DNA of 64,000 nucleotides from Ovis canadensis (taxonomy: Eukaryota > Chordata > Mammalia > Artiodactyla > Bovidae). The stretch lies in assembly GCF_042477335.2 (NCBI RefSeq), contig NC_091247.1:39917501-39981500 (forward strand), given 5' to 3'. Position numbers and translations under genes: made by a program. Every line of letters begins with the position of its first letter. Position 1 is the first letter of the stretch. Positions 1-11,921 of this stretch are shown here, piece by piece. The notes under the pieces are model-generated. The model did not search any database. It had not been told where the DNA came from and saw nothing but the letters and a program-made list of their open reading frames with translations.

Positions 1-1205
1 AGTCTTCAGTTCAGTTCAGTTCAATCATTCAGTCATGTCCAACTCTTTGCAACCCCACAGATTGCAGCACACCAGGCCTCCCTGTCCATCATCAACTCCC
101 AGAGTTTACTCAGACTCATGTCCATTGGGTCAGTGATGCCATCCAACCATTCAACCATTGTCCCCTTCTCCTGCTGCCTTCAATCTTTCCCAGCGTCAGG
201 GTCCTTTCCAATGAGTCAGTTCTTCACCATCATGTGGCCAAAGTATTGGAGTTTCAGCTTCAAAAGTAGTCCCTGCAATGAACACCCAGGACTGATTTCC
301 TTTAGGATGGACTGGTTGGTTCTCCTTGCTGTCCAAGGGACTCTCAAGAGTCTTCTCCAATACCACAGTTCAAAAGCATCAATTCTGTGGCAGTCAGCTT
401 TCTTTATAGTCCAACTCTCACATCCATATATGACTACTGGAAAAACCATACCTTTGACTAGATAGACCTTTGTTGGCAAAGTAACGTCTCTGCTTTTTAA
501 TATGCTGTCTAGGTTGCTTATAACTTTTCTTCCAAGGAGCAAGCATCCTTTAATTTCATGGCTGCAGTCACCATCTACAGTGATTTTGGAGACCAAAAAA
601 ATAAGTCACTGTTTCCATTGCTTCCCCATCTATTTGCCATGAAGTGATGGGACCAGATGCCATGATCTTCGTTTTCTGAATGTTGAGTTTTGAGCCAACT
701 TTTTCACTCTCCACTTTCACTTTCATCAAGAGGCTCTTTAGTTCTTCTTCACTTTCTGCCATAAGGGTGGTGTCATCTGCATGTCTTAGGTTATTGATAT
801 TTCTCCCAGCAATCTTGATTCCAACTTGTGTTTCTTCCAGCCCAGCGTTTCTCATGATGTACTCTGCATAGAAGTTAAATAAGCAGGGTGACAATATACA
901 GCCTTGACGGACTCCTTTTCCTATTTGGAACCAGTCTGTTGTTCCATGTCCAGTTCTAACTGCTGCTTCCTGACCTGCATATAGGTTTCTCAAGAGGCAG
1001 GTCAGGTGGTCTGATATTCCCATCTCTTTCAGAATTTTCCAGTTTGTTGTGATCCACACAGTCAAAGGCTTTGGCATAGTCACTAAAGCAGAAATAGATG
1101 TTTTTCTGGAACTCTCTTGCTTTTTCCATGATCCAGCGGATGTTGGCAATTTGATCTCTGGTTCCTCTGCCTTTTCTAAAACCAGCTTGAACATCTGGAA
1201 CTCTA
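1..1205 (-). mobile_element. BovB LINE, 3' part, reverse orientation
   Basis: The plus strand opens with the reverse complement of the BovB 3' end (the repeated ACTGA-type tail). Read on the minus strand it continues through RTE reverse-transcriptase sequence, including the QGCILSPCLFNFYAEY block and a degraded YADD box seen as RHADDTT. Two minus-strand reading frames (568-1227 and 216-596) overlap, which marks a frameshift near 580. The 5' end is truncated just upstream of the FRKGRGTRDQI region. The copy runs off the window edge, so its 3' flank cannot be seen. Confidence 0.93.
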
Positions 1206-1377
1206 TGCTAAATGCTTTGTAAGACAATATCTTACTTCATCTTCACAATTAGACTTTTAAAGACCATAGGAAAGCATCACCAAATTCTTTGCCAGGCAGT
1301 CTAAAACATCAAAAGAAAATGTAAACCTACTATTTACACCCAAATCTCTCCAACTTCAGAGATCAAGCTTTTAACCC

Positions 1378-1506
1378 CTATGGTGGTGGTAATCGCTATG
1401 TCGTGTCCTGCTCTTGTGACCCCATGGACTGTAGCTTGCCAGGTTCCTCTGACCATGGGATTTTCCAGGCAAGAACACTGGAGTGGGTTGCCACTTCCTT
1501 CTCCTT
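1378..1506 (-). mobile_element. Bov-A/Bov-tA SINE body fragment
   Basis: The sequence matches the reverse complement of the Bov-A body: a GTCGTGTCC-like start, CCCCATGGACTGTAG, then CAGGCAAGAACACTGGAGTG. The tRNA-related head is missing. Confidence 0.85.
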
Positions 1507-1510
1507 TAAC

Positions 1511-2039
1511 CCTATACAGTATCTTTTGTAAGTTCAACACTTTGTTCTTACATTGAGACAACATGACAGGCTAAGTCTAGCAAATAACATCTCCCATTAC
1601 AAATATATAGAGGTTCTATATGAAATTGATTTTAAATAGAGTACTTACATTTCTGCTAATGGCAGAATGGATAATTCTGACAAGATTTCCTACTTAGGAC
1701 AATTTGAAAACCAGATTGGGGTGGGGGTTAATCTATTTGAAGGCATCCCAGAGCTAATAAGATAGTAAAGAGATATTGGACCAGTTTCTGGAGAAAGAAA
1801 GAAAATCAAAGAGGTAAGCCAATAATTGAGGTTAATCTTGCCATGAAAACATTTGCCAATTTCTGCAGGGACAGCTGAAAGATTTAATAGATTTTGAAAG
1901 CCTGCAAGACTACAAGGACAATGAGTGGAATCTAGAACTCACTAAGAAAAGGAGAACCAGTAACCCCTGTCCTTAGTAATCTACTTTCTTATGGTTTGGG
2001 ACCCAGAAGGACAGCACCCTAGGAAAGGAAGTGACCTGG
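1511..2039. other. No gene or named repeat recognised
   Basis: AT-rich intergenic sequence. Reading frames are short and carry no family signature. Confidence 0.5.
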
Positions 2040-3240
2040 AAGTACATAGGACCTCACAGAAAAACCATGCACCTTCAAAACATCTCAGCCTCTGAAACTG
2101 GAATGACAGGATCCCAGAAGAAGAGTGCCCTAGACACCCTGGCAAAGAAAAGTTCTTCTTGGAGAAAGATATCAACATTATCAACATTTTAGGCTTTATA
2201 TTATCTCTAAGAGCATTGTAAAATATCGATGTTAATGTGTATACACACACATACAAGAGGAGACATTGTAAAGAATAAAACCAATATCATTGTTGAAAAA
2301 CACAACAGAAAAGATCCACAGTCGTAGTTATCAGATGAAGTCTCCAAAATAACAAAGCTTGAGATAATCAGTGACATAAAATGCATGTTGAGAAATTCAG
2401 CAGAGAAATGAAAATTATATTTTAAAAAAAGCCAAGTGGGAGTTTTACAGCTAAAAACTAAAATGACATGTTAAGAAAGCAATGGATTGGTTTAGCAGAA
2501 GATTAAACACAGCTGAAGAGAGGAGAAAGTATGAATGAATCTGAAGATATATCCAAAATGATGCAAAGAGCGAAAAAGGATGAAAAATACGGAAAAGGGA
2601 ATAGTGGGAAAACATTTATAATGAAGTGAGAAACTCTATACTTGTCCAAAAAGACAAGGAAGTTTAGAATGAGGTAAAAATAATTGTAAAACAATGACAG
2701 CTAAGAACTGATCAAAGATCTTAAGTCACAGATTCAGGAAGCCATGCAATCTGCAAACATGCTATACAAAAGATATACTTACTAAGCTAAAGCTCCTAAA
2801 AAGTGAAGGCAGAAAAAAAATGAAAGCAGTCAAAGAGAAAGGACAAACTACCACTGGATGAACAATAATTGGATGATTTCTTCTTAACAAGAACAAAGGA
2901 ATGTTATCTTAAGAAAAAGGATCCAAAAGAAAAATACCAATTCAGAATTACATTCCCAGAGGAAATATGTTTCAAGAAAGAAAAGTAAAGCGAAGACATG
3001 CTCAGGTAAAGAAAAACTGAGAGAGTTCTTTAGGAATGGACTTGAACTAAAACCATACACTGAAAAAGTAAAATGAATGTGTTCCCAGATTTCACCTGGT
3101 TGGAGTATAGGAAAGAATAGAAATCAAGAAAAGTATAAATATGTGGACAAATCTCAATGAATACCAAGTATAAGGCAATAATAAAATCTGCAGTGGAAAA
3201 ACAAAGATGTTAGATTGAATTTTTAAACTATGTTATCAAA
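2040..3240 (+). repeat. Old LINE-1 fragment (L1M-like)
   Basis: Purine-rich plus strand with degraded phrases typical of the old mammalian L1 5'/ORF1-proximal region. Examples are an ATTGGTTTAGCAGAAGATTA segment near 2487, a GAAGGCAGAAAAAAAATGAAAGCAG-like run near 2805 and AAAAACTGAGAGAG near 3012. No open frame remains. The assignment is from memory of the consensus and the subfamily is not known. Confidence 0.5.
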
Positions 3241-3244
3241 CTGA

Positions 3245-4060
3245 ACTTGAACCTGCTTGCCTGATGCACAGCAAAGCCAACTTACTGATACCAAGTTGTG
3301 GTGAAGGTATACACAGCAAAGAAGCGTGGCAGCTCTGCTCAAAAGACCAGAACTCCCTGATGGCTTTCCTCCCTGATATTCCAGGAATCATTTTTAAAGA
3401 CAATATTTGGGGATGAGGGTTGCAAGATGAGTGAGTTTCATCTGACTGGTGAGGTAAGGTGGTGAGGTAACAGAGTGGTTTTCAGAAATCTTAATCACAA
3501 ACCTTCTGGGTCCAACCAGTCTGTGGGGCTAGTGCTTATGCTCAACAGGTAGTCCCCAAACTCCATCTGAGTGAGGGAGAGGAGTCTTAATTCTTGAAGA
3601 ACGACTTAAAGATATCCATATCCATCAGACTGTATATCCTTTGAGCAGGAACTCAGGCTCTGTTGTATTGCTGAATTGTTGTCATTGCTTTTCTTAACTT
3701 CTGCTTTTCTTTGTTTCTACATTCCCTCACTTCCCCAATTAGTAACTGCTCGTGTGCCTGCTCTTTGAAACTCAGGGAAAAGAGTAAACTAGGAAAGAGA
3801 ACAGTAAACTCTTTTGCTACAAACAAGAAACAGGGGGCACAGAGGGGATTTTACCCAGGAGGGCCCCAAAGCATTCTGCTCAGTTTCAATCCCCCTTTTC
3901 TTTTATTTGATACTCCTCGATCTTGAGAGAAACATGTGGGACAAGAAAGGGGATAAAGTTTTGAATAAAGAGGTTAATCACAAACTCAGCAGAGGAACTC
4001 AGTTTAGTTCAGTTTGGTTTCAGCTATATGCATTTTAGAAGAGATACATCAAAACTTAAG
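3245..4060. other. Unassigned; possibly an LTR-retroelement piece
   Basis: This stretch looks like a moderately repeated bovine sequence, perhaps of endogenous-retrovirus type, but I see no terminal TG/CA repeats, primer-binding site or gag/pol motif. It holds no credible gene. Confidence 0.25.
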
Positions 4061-4065
4061 GGTAC

Positions 4066-4339
4066 TGCGGCTGCTGCTAAGTCACTTCAGTTGTGTCCAA
4101 CTCTGTGCGACCCCATAGACAGCAGCCCACCAGGCCCCCCGTCCCTGGGATTCTCCAGGCAAGAACGCTGGAGTGGGTTGCCATTTCCTTCTCCAATGCA
4201 TGAAAGTGAAAAGTGAAAGTGAAGTCGCTCAATCGTGTCCGACTCTTAGTGATCCCATGGACTGCAGCCTACCAGGCTCCTCCATCCATGGGATTTTCCA
4301 GGCAAGAGTACTGGAGTGGTGTGCCATTGCCTTCTCCGA
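4066..4339 (-). mobile_element. Bov-A2 SINE (dimeric)
   Basis: Two reverse-complement Bov-A monomers lie head to tail, each ending in a CTGGAGTG(G)..CTTCTCC segment. They are joined by the GAAAGTGAAAAGTGAAAGTG linker typical of Bov-A2. A CTGCTGCTAAG start marks the 3' end of the element. Confidence 0.93.
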
Positions 4340-4509
4340 TAAAGTAAAAGGATGGAAAACTATATGGTATATAAAGACAAACAAAAGAAAAGTTGATGTA
4401 TCTAACTTATATCAGACAAATTAAATTTTTAAGGAAAAATATATAACCAGAGTATTTTTTACAAAACTATACAATTATAAAAAAGGTTAAATTTTTTATA
4501 TTTTGTGAA

Positions 4510-4700
4510 TTTAATAGTACAGCATAAAAACATACAAATAAAAAATTATAAGAACAAGTAGAGAAATCCATAATCACAGTAGATTTTTATCACACCTCTG
4601 TCAGCAACTGATAGGGAAAATAAGACCCCAAAAAATGCAATGAGGATATATAAGAGCAATGCTACTGCCTCAAATAAGTAGAAAAAAACAGAAAACATCA
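4510..4700 (+). repeat. Possible old L1 fragment
   Basis: A short stretch resembles the L1 endonuclease region (AGAGAAATCCATAATCACAG, then CTGTCAGCAACTGATAGG). It is heavily decayed, so the call is weak. Confidence 0.3.
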
Positions 4701-5440
4701 ATAGAAAGGCATTGGAAAGCTGCCAAAGCAATCAGAGCTACAGGGCCAAGATTCTGGAGAAGGATGGACCTGGAGAGTAAGTTGATATTCTGCTACTTTC
4801 TTTTTCCTGAAAACACTTGGCAATTCCAAGTGTAATGCAAAAAATAAGAATCTGGCTTTTGTTAAGATAGAGGGCCGTGGTGGGGGAAGCAGGGATTCTA
4901 ACAAACCTGTGGGTGGTCTCAAGAGTGCTGGAGAGACAAAACTGGAGACTTGAAGGCTCAACAAGAAGGTGGAGAGCTAAGTTTTAAGACATTTGCCAAA
5001 TTCTGAAGCCCTGCAGAATTGGAGGCTAAGAAGCTAGACAGAGAGCCTCTGAAAAACAGTGGAGCTTTCACATGGTCTCACTCTGCTGATGAGATACTAA
5101 TTAGAACTGAGGCTCCACCTGGGCCCAGGTGTACATCCAAGTTCTTAATTTAAACCCCTGGAGGGCCCCACAAAATAGTCTGCAGCCTCAATTCAGTTAA
5201 ATCTCTAATTTGATTAAGATAAGCAAACCCCTGGACCTAGCAGAAGACACTTCCTCTCTAGAGGAAGATAAAGTCACTTAGAGCCAGATACAATGTCTGC
5301 ATCCAATAGATAACTACTGAGCATACTAGAAGAGAGAACTAAATGATGGAAATTCAAGAAAAAGGACCCAAGTCACAGGGAGTTAGTGTAGTTTGTGGAC
5401 AAAAACCTCACAATATAGTAACCATGTTTATGTGTACTAT
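4701..5440. other. No gene or named repeat recognised
   Basis: No convincing open frame or named repeat. The sequence is AT-rich and may include further decayed L1. Confidence 0.4.
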
Positions 5441-5638
5441 GTGCTTAGTTGCTCAGTCATGTCTGACTCTTTGCAGCTCCATGGACTGTAGCCCACCAGG
5501 CTCCTCTGTCCATAGGGATTCTCCAGGCAAGAATACTGGAATAGGTTACCTCGCCCTCCTCCAAGCGATCTTCCCAACCCAGGAGTGAATTATTGCAGGC
5601 TGATTCTTTACCAACTGAGACACCAGGGACATCCAGGT
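5441..5638 (-). mobile_element. Bov-tA SINE
   Basis: A Bov-A body in reverse complement is followed by the tRNA-related head, also reversed (GATTCTTTACCAACTGAGAC, then CACCAGGGACATCC). Mutations are scattered along it. No clear target-site duplication is visible. Confidence 0.9.
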
Positions 5639-5644
5639 AAATGG

Positions 5645-5965
5645 GAGACAAAATGAAGAAAGGAGATAATGATGAAGAATTTTCACAGAAAATTCTATAA
5701 TTTAAAAAGAACTAAATGCAAATTCTAAAACTGAAAATTACAACAGAAATGAAAACTCAATACATTGGTTTAATGGCAGGTTAGAACACCGCAGAAAGAG
5801 ACATTTGTGAACTGGGAAATAGAACAATAGAAAAATGATTTGAGCCAAAGCACAGAGAGAAAAAATGTTTTCAGAAAAGGATTTGGAGATTATGAGTCAG
5901 AATACAAAAGTTTAATATGTTTATAATAGGACTTCCAGAAGGGATGGAGAGAGAAAAGTAACGCC
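5645..5965 (+). repeat. Old LINE-1 fragment
   Basis: Degraded L1 sequence of the ORF1-proximal type. Recognisable pieces are AATTCTAAAACTGAAAA, a TTGGTTTAATGGCAGGTTAG segment, CACAGAGAGAAAAAATG, and GGACTTCCAGAAGGGATGGA at the end. Confidence 0.6.
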
Positions 5966-6539
5966 CAAACTTCCTCAGCCCAGGCAGGAGACCACTGAAA
6001 AGGTTCCCATGCTATAGAAGCAGTTGAAAAACTAGGCAAAAGAACCCCCAAAGAGAACCCTGCAATTGGCAACCAAAACCAGAAGCCAAATAGCGGGTGC
6101 CACAGAGTCCTTACAGCAACATTACTGCAGTAAGATGCGCAGTGAGCCGGAGGCAGCAACAGGAGGACCCCACGCCCTGAGCCCTGACCATTCCAACAGA
6201 AGAGACAAATTATAGGGACAAAGGATACGGTATGAAGAAAAGCTGTCACTCAAGCTTCCTGCTCTACCTGGTTGCCAAGAAAGGGTAAGGAGAAAGGAAA
6301 AAGAGGAACTCCAAATAGGATTGCCAGATTTAGCAAATAAAAACTTAAGTTGCCCAATTACATTTGATTTTTTGATAAACAGCGAATCATTTTAGTATAA
6401 GCATATCCCAGATATCGAAAAGGATATACTAAAACAGAAATTTTTCATTTTTTTGAGTCTGAAAACCAAGTTTAACCAGACATCTGTTTCTTCCCTAGCA
6501 ATCCTGACCCTGAAAGATGGAATAAAGGGCTGAGTTTGA
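5966..6539. other. No gene; one decayed repeat inside
   Basis: Mostly unassigned. Positions about 6325-6415 (GATTGCCAGATTTAGCAAAT through TTTTAGTATAAGCATATCCC) match an old interspersed repeat common in mammals that I cannot name with confidence. Confidence 0.35.
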
Positions 6540-7439
6540 ATTAACCAGGAAATGACTGGAGAATACCAAGGTTGAGTCTCATGGTGTGTCCCATCTCCAC
6601 TGCCAACTCCACACCCCTCACTGAACACAAAATGGTTGCTGACTGAGAGTGACACCGTAAGGTAACCCAGCCTGTCCTCAGGCCTCCTTGGCATACCCTC
6701 AGCATACCCCTTTCCACTCCGCTCTGGCTGCCTTGTGCTGTTATAAAAAGTCCTCCCATAGAATGTTATATGATGTCCTTCTCCCATAGAACATTCCCAT
6801 AGAAAGTTCTACCCTCTCCCATAGAATGTTATAAGATGTCCTTCTCCCATAGAACATTCCCATACAATGTTCTACCATGAAGCCCCTCAAATGTGTCTGG
6901 GGACTTCTACTCTCCAGAGGGTAGGAGAAGGATGCTCAGAGGCACCCCCTATAGACTTCCCTTAGACTTCTCTGACTTTCTTTCTTCTGTTAGGGGAACC
7001 ACGGCCAGAAACAGCCCACCCTGGCCAAGCACCATAGGAACCATTTGCCTGAGTGGTTTTAGGATAAGAGGTCTTGGTAAGGAACATGGAACTAACAAGC
7101 CACTATCAATCAGAAGGACTCAGAAATGATCAAAAGCAAAGAGGAGATGCCAGCCCATATGTCCTACCAACCTCCCAGAACCCTACTTGTTGGAATCCAC
7201 CCTGGCTGAGCAATGAGCTCACCACTAGGGAAGACCCTGAGTCAGGATGGATTGGCCAGGGACAACTCGGAAACTAACCCCATCACCATAAAACCTGAGA
7301 CTGCGAGTCACATGGCAGAGCAGTTCTCCTGGGTTCCCTTGACCTCCCCCTCTCCCCGCAGGCACCCCTTCCCAGTGAAGTCTCTTGCTTGGTCAGCATT
7401 ACTCTGCGGCCCTAGAGGAGGTCCCCCTTCTTGCAACAT
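6540..7439 (+). mobile_element. LTR-like element (endogenous retrovirus, solo)
   Basis: The 3' half reads like a retroviral LTR in sense orientation. A CCATAAAACC TATA-like box sits near 7286-7295. A U5-like run with GAAGTCTCTTGCTTGGTCAG follows near 7377, where an AATAAA-type signal appears decayed, and the stretch ends in CA. A 63-bp direct repeat lies in the part that would be U3. No internal retroviral genes flank it. The 5' boundary is a guess, because I could not find the matching TG end or a target-site duplication. Confidence 0.5.
6755..6877. repeat. 63-bp direct tandem repeat, two copies
   Basis: The segment starting CCCATAGAATGTTATA at 6755 is repeated at 6818 with few changes. Each copy contains the submotif CTCCCATAGAACATTCCCATA. 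It lies in the presumed U3 of the LTR-like element, where tandem repeats are often enhancers. Confidence 0.85.
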
Positions 7440-8362
7440 TTCCACCAGCTGGCAAACACCTCAATCACTTTTTAAATAGGAATGCTGAACTTTAGTTTTA
7501 TCTTATATCCTTCCTATTTTATGATAGTTCAGTTAATAAACAATGTTTTCGATTTATTTAAAGTGATCTTTTGGAATTCAGATGACACTTTTCTCCAGTA
7601 CCTGGATCTTTGCATTCAAAGCCGGATTATGAAATCTTTCATTTCTTCTGTGATTTTTTTTTCCCTTTATTCTTTTAGTCTTTTGAAATTCAAAACAGCT
7701 CTGACTTTTTTATTCTTAGTCATACGTTCCATCCTTCCTACAAAGACTTGGACACCTGCCTTCACAGGTGGAGAAGGCAGAGAACAAGACTTACTGGGAA
7801 TGGAAAGTACAGTGGGAAGTGATACCAAAAAATCAACTCAGTCTATTGTTGCTTTTCATGATGAAACAATTCGGGAAAAGAAGGAACAGTGAGAACAGCA
7901 GAGACTGAGATGAGCCCGAAGAATTAGTACAAATGAAGGGTGCAAGTCAGGTCTGGTTAGAGCTCAGCATTTTTACAGTCAGCTCTGCTAAAAATAACAC
8001 CCCCTCTTTTGTAGACCCATTTCACACTTTCCAACACCTTCCTAGTGCCTGACATCTGGGCAGAATGGATGATAAAATAAGATAAAACTAGAGGTTTGCA
8101 AACCACACCAATTATGCTGTTACCATAAACATTAACCTGGCAAGGAAAAAATTTTAAATAACTGTTTTCTAAGGTCTATTTTTTAGCTATGGGTCTCTGA
8201 GCCCAGTAAGGAAGAAATTCACTGCTGGTTTCCCAATTTGCTTGTTTTGATTTAGTTTTAAAAAGACAAAATCATCTACTTGATGCCCAGTGAAAACCTG
8301 GGAGAAAATATATACATTATAAAAGAAGCTTTATAAAAGTCATGCTTGATAATTTTCTCAAC
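7440..8362. other. No gene or named repeat recognised
   Basis: A T-rich stretch with one 136-codon plus-strand frame (7482-7892). It has no recognisable domain and a composition expected of chance in AT-rich DNA. I do not call it a gene. Confidence 0.45.
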
Positions 8363-8766
8363 TTAAAAGACACTTGCTCCTTGGGAGAAAAGCTATGACA
8401 AATGTAGACAACATATGAAAAAGCAGAGGCATTACTTTGCCAACAAAGGTCTGTATAGTCAAAGCTATGGTTTTCCCAGTAGTCATGTATGGACGTGAGA
8501 GTTGGACCATAAAAAACGCTGAGCACCAAAGAACTGGTACTTTTGAACTGTGGTGTTGGAGAAGACCCTTGAGAGTCCCTTGGACTGCAAGGTGATCAAA
8601 TCTGTCAATCCTAAAGGAAATCAATCCTGAATATCCGTTGGAAGGACTAATGCTGAAACCAAAGCTCCAGTACTTTGTCTACCTGATGCAAAGAGCCGAT
8701 TCTTTAGAAAAGACCCTGATGCTGGGAAAGACTGAAGGCAAGAGGAGAAGGGGGTGACAGAGGATG
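8363..8766 (+). mobile_element. BovB LINE fragment, both ends missing
   Basis: Sequence from the C-terminal part of the BovB ORF, including a degraded CESWT-type segment and a stop. It breaks off at GAGGATG before the usual 3' tail. It abuts an LTR-like stretch, so the tail was probably lost through that insertion or a deletion. Confidence 0.9.
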
Positions 8767-8967
8767 CCCCAGACTTAGAGCCCCATTTATATGATCCCCT
8801 CAGACTCTCCACGGTGGGGGCACAGTTCTTTAAGGCACCAGACTGTTGTGTTCTCCCCTCACCTGGATGAGGATTAAAGCCATCTTTCTATTTTCTGCAA
8901 ACTCTGTCTCATATTTTTTATTCGGCCTGAGTGGGCAGAGAAAGCCAAGATTTTGGCAATTCAGCTT
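8767..8967 (+). mobile_element. LTR-like fragment
   Basis: Resembles the R/U5 end of an endogenous retroviral LTR in sense orientation. ATTTATATGATCCCC comes first, then an ATTAAA poly(A)-type signal near 8874, a pyrimidine-rich stretch and a terminal GGCAGAGAAAGCCAAG region. There are no coding remnants and the family was not identified. Confidence 0.4.
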
Positions 8968-9055
8968 CTTTTTTTCTTTCCTAGACTTCATTTATTATAC
9001 AATTTACCTTTTCCCTAAATGTTTCGCTTAAAAATTTTCAAACATACAGAAATTT

Positions 9056-10323
9056 TCATTCCAATCCCGAAGAAGGCAATGCCAAAGAAAGCTCAAACTA
9101 CTGCACAATTGCACTCATCTCACACACTGGTAAAGTAATATTCAAAATTCGCCAAGCCAGGTGTCAACAGTACGTGAACCATGAACTTCCAGATGTTCAA
9201 GCTGGATTTAGGAAAGGCAGAGGAACCAGAGATCAAATTGCCAACACCCATTGGATCATCAAAAGAGCAAGTGAATTTAAGAAAAAATATCTACTTCTGC
9301 TCTATTGACTACGCCAAAGCCTTCGTGTGGACCACAACAAACTGTGGAAAATTCTTAAAGAGATGGGAATACCAGACCACCTGACCCGCCTCCTGAGAAA
9401 TTTGTATGCAGACCAGGAAGCAACAGTTAGAACTGGACATGGAACAACAGACTGGTTCCAAATAAGAAAAGCGGTATGTCAAGGCTGTATATTGTCACCC
9501 TGCTTATTTGCCAGGAGAAATATCAATAACCTCAGATATGCAGATGACACTGTCCTTATGGCAGAAAGTGAAGAACTAAACAGCCTCTTGATGAAAGTGA
9601 AAGAAGAGAGTGAAAAGTTGGCTTAAAATCCAACATTCAGAAAACTAAGATCATGGCATCCCGTCCCATCACTTCATGGCAAATAGATGGGGAAAGAGTG
9701 GAAACAGTGTCAGACTTTATTTTGGGGGGCTCCAAAATCACTGTAGATGGTGACTGCAGCCATGAAATCAAAAGACGCTTGCTCCTTGGAAGAAAAGTTA
9801 TGACCAACCTAGACAGCATATTGAAAAGCAGAGACATTACTTTGCCAAAAAGGTCCAACTAGTCAAAGGTATGGTTTTTCCAGTAGTCATGCATGGATGT
9901 GAGAGTTGGACTATAAAGAAAGCTGAGTGCCAAAGGATTTATGCTTTTGAACTGTGGTGTTGGAGGAGACTCTTGAGAGTCCCTTGGACTGCAAAGAGAT
10001 CCAACCAGTCCATCCTAAAGGAAATCAGCCCTGAATACTCATTGGAAGGACTGATGCTGAACCTGAAACTCCAATACTTTGGCCACCTGATGTAAAGAGC
10101 TGACTCATTTGAAAAGACCCTGATGCTGGGAAAGATTGAAGGCAGGAGAAGAAGGGGATGATAGAGGTCAAGATGGTTGGATGGCATCACTGACCCAATG
10201 GACATGAGTTTAAGTAAACTCTGGGAGTTGGTGATGGACAGGGAGGTCTGGTATGCTGCAGTCTATGGGGTCACAGAGTCAGACACTACTGAGCGACTGA
10301 ACTCAACTGAACTGAACTGACAT
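9056..10323 (+). mobile_element. BovB LINE, 5'-truncated, with target-site duplication
   Basis: The copy starts in the reverse-transcriptase region and runs to the ACTGA-type tail. It is flanked by the 8-bp direct repeat AGAAATTT at 9048-9055 and 10324-10331. The sequence on either side joins into one older repeat, confirming the insertion site. An in-frame deletion of about 66 bp near 9510 removes the segment between CILSPCLF and the RNINNLRYADD box, although YADD itself is intact. Other frames are broken at about 9626 and 9862. Confidence 0.95.
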
Positions 10324-10399
10324 AGAAATTTGAAAGAATAGCATAATGATACAATCACCTAGAATACCCAATTGTTAACTTTAGCCACATTTGCTTTAT

Positions 10400-10590
10400 C
10401 TATATCAGGTTTCTAAACCTTGGCACTGTTGACATTATGGGTTGTTTAGGGGCTGTCCTATACTTTGTATGCTGTTTAACAGTATCCCTGTTCTCCACTC
10501 ATTAAATTTCTAGAGCATCCCATTCCCAAGTAGTGACACAGAAATATCTCCAATCATTGCCGAATGTCCCTGAATCAGAACTGGTCTCTA
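10400..10590. repeat. Old MER-type DNA transposon fragment
   Basis: AACCTTGGCACTGTTGACAT, then GGGGCTGTCCTATACTTTGT and CCAATCATTGCCGAATGTCC, match a common mammalian non-autonomous DNA transposon from memory (hAT-type by recall). The exact family name is uncertain. Confidence 0.45.
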
Positions 10591-10989
10591 GTAAAAGCAC
10601 ACATCACTTCCATTGAGCTGAAATATTTGAAAGTAGATTTTCAGGCCTCATATCTTACCCATAAATACTGGAGAATATTTTTTCCTCAGGACACATAAAT
10701 ATACCCTCCTTCATAACCACAACCCCATAATCACATTCAAGAAATTTAGCTTTTGTACAATAATATACGTTTTCTCTGCAAGATGTTATTGAAAAACATG
10801 AATATATCATCTAATACCCAGCTCAGTTCCAAGTTTCACTCAGTTGATCACTGAAAAGTATGATTTCATGCTTTTGAATGCTTGCCAATCTGTCAGTAAG
10901 AAATGATATCTTCATGTGGCTTTTTGAAATGATTTATTATGAACATTTTCAAACATACAACAAGGTTGAAAGAACTTCCTCATTGTAGA
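10591..10989. other. No gene or named repeat recognised
   Basis: AT-rich. It repeats the phrase CATTTTCAAACATACA (near 10942), also seen at 9035, so an old shared repeat may be present. No gene is visible. Confidence 0.4.
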
Positions 10990-11590
10990 TTTGATTTGCA
11001 TTTCTCATCTCATAAATAAAGTTCATATGTTTAGAGGAGCTTGTATTTTTGGTGCTTATAAATCTTTGCTTTTCTTGGTGTTTGAGTGCTTTGTAAATAT
11101 GGAAATTAGTTCTTTATCTACAGTATATGTTGCAATTACATTTTTCCCTGTTTGTCACTTGTCTTTTGATTTTGCTTATAGTCACTTTTCACAAAATTTC
11201 TTTTTATTAGCATAGTCAGCTTTGTTGATGTTTTCCACTATTGCATCTGGATGATGAGCATGTTTTAAAAGATTTTCTCCACAGCAAGACTATGAATAAA
11301 TTAACTTGGGGTTTTTTTTCCTAGTACATTTTTGGCTCATTTTTCCATTTGGAAATTTTCCTGAAATGTGAAGTATGTTATGGATCCAAAGAAAATTTTT
11401 TTTCAAATAGCTGTGCAGTAGTCCTAACACCATTTTTTAACAAGTCTGTCTTTAACCTCATGGTTTGAGATGCCACTTTACTCATTAGTAAAGTTAACTT
11501 AGTTCTGTTTCTGAATTTTCAGTTATGTTCCAGATCTACCCATTTTCATGCCACACTATTTTAGTTATAGAAGATTTAGAGTGTATTTGT
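10990..11590 (-). repeat. Old LINE-1, 3' region, antisense (segment 1)
   Basis: T-rich plus strand typical of an antisense old L1 3' region. The phrase AACAAGTCTGTCTTTAACCT, then GGTTTGAGATGCCAC, and CAGATCTACCCATTTTCATG are recognisable. It appears to be the left part of one element continuing at 12617-12749 and 16093-16680, split by younger insertions. Confidence 0.65.
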
Positions 11591-11605
11591 ACTTAACAAG
11601 GTTGT

Positions 11606-11849
11606 GTTTGTGTGTGTGTGTGTCTGTGCCTGTGTGTGTGTATGCTCAGTTGTGTTCAACTTTTTGCAACCCCATGAACTGTAGCCCCCTAGGCTCTACT
11701 GTCCATGGGATTTTCCGGACAAGAATACTGAAGTGGGTTGCCATTTCCTTCTCCAGGGGATCTTCCCAACCCAGGGATCAAACCCAAGGCTCCTGTGTCT
11801 CCTGCATTGGCAGGAAGATTCTTTACCAACTGTGCCACCTGGGAAGCCC
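11606..11849 (-). mobile_element. Bov-tA SINE with (CA)n tail
   Basis: Complete Bov-tA in reverse orientation: a (TG)n run at 11606-11642 (a (CA)n 3' tail on the element strand), the Bov-A body, then the tRNA-related head ending GGGAAGCCC. It is flanked by imperfect 15-bp repeats beginning ACTTAA at 11591-11605 and 11850-11864, with two mismatches. Confidence 0.93.
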
Positions 11850-11921
11850 ACTTAATAAGGTTATCTCTCCTCACTGATTCTTCCCCACCCCCCAGGTTCC
11901 CACATATGAATGTGTGTTCAC

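Noticed and set aside
7482..7892. 136-codon plus-strand frame
   Set aside because: No domain, no splice context and a Phe/Ile/Ser-rich composition expected from AT-rich non-coding DNA.
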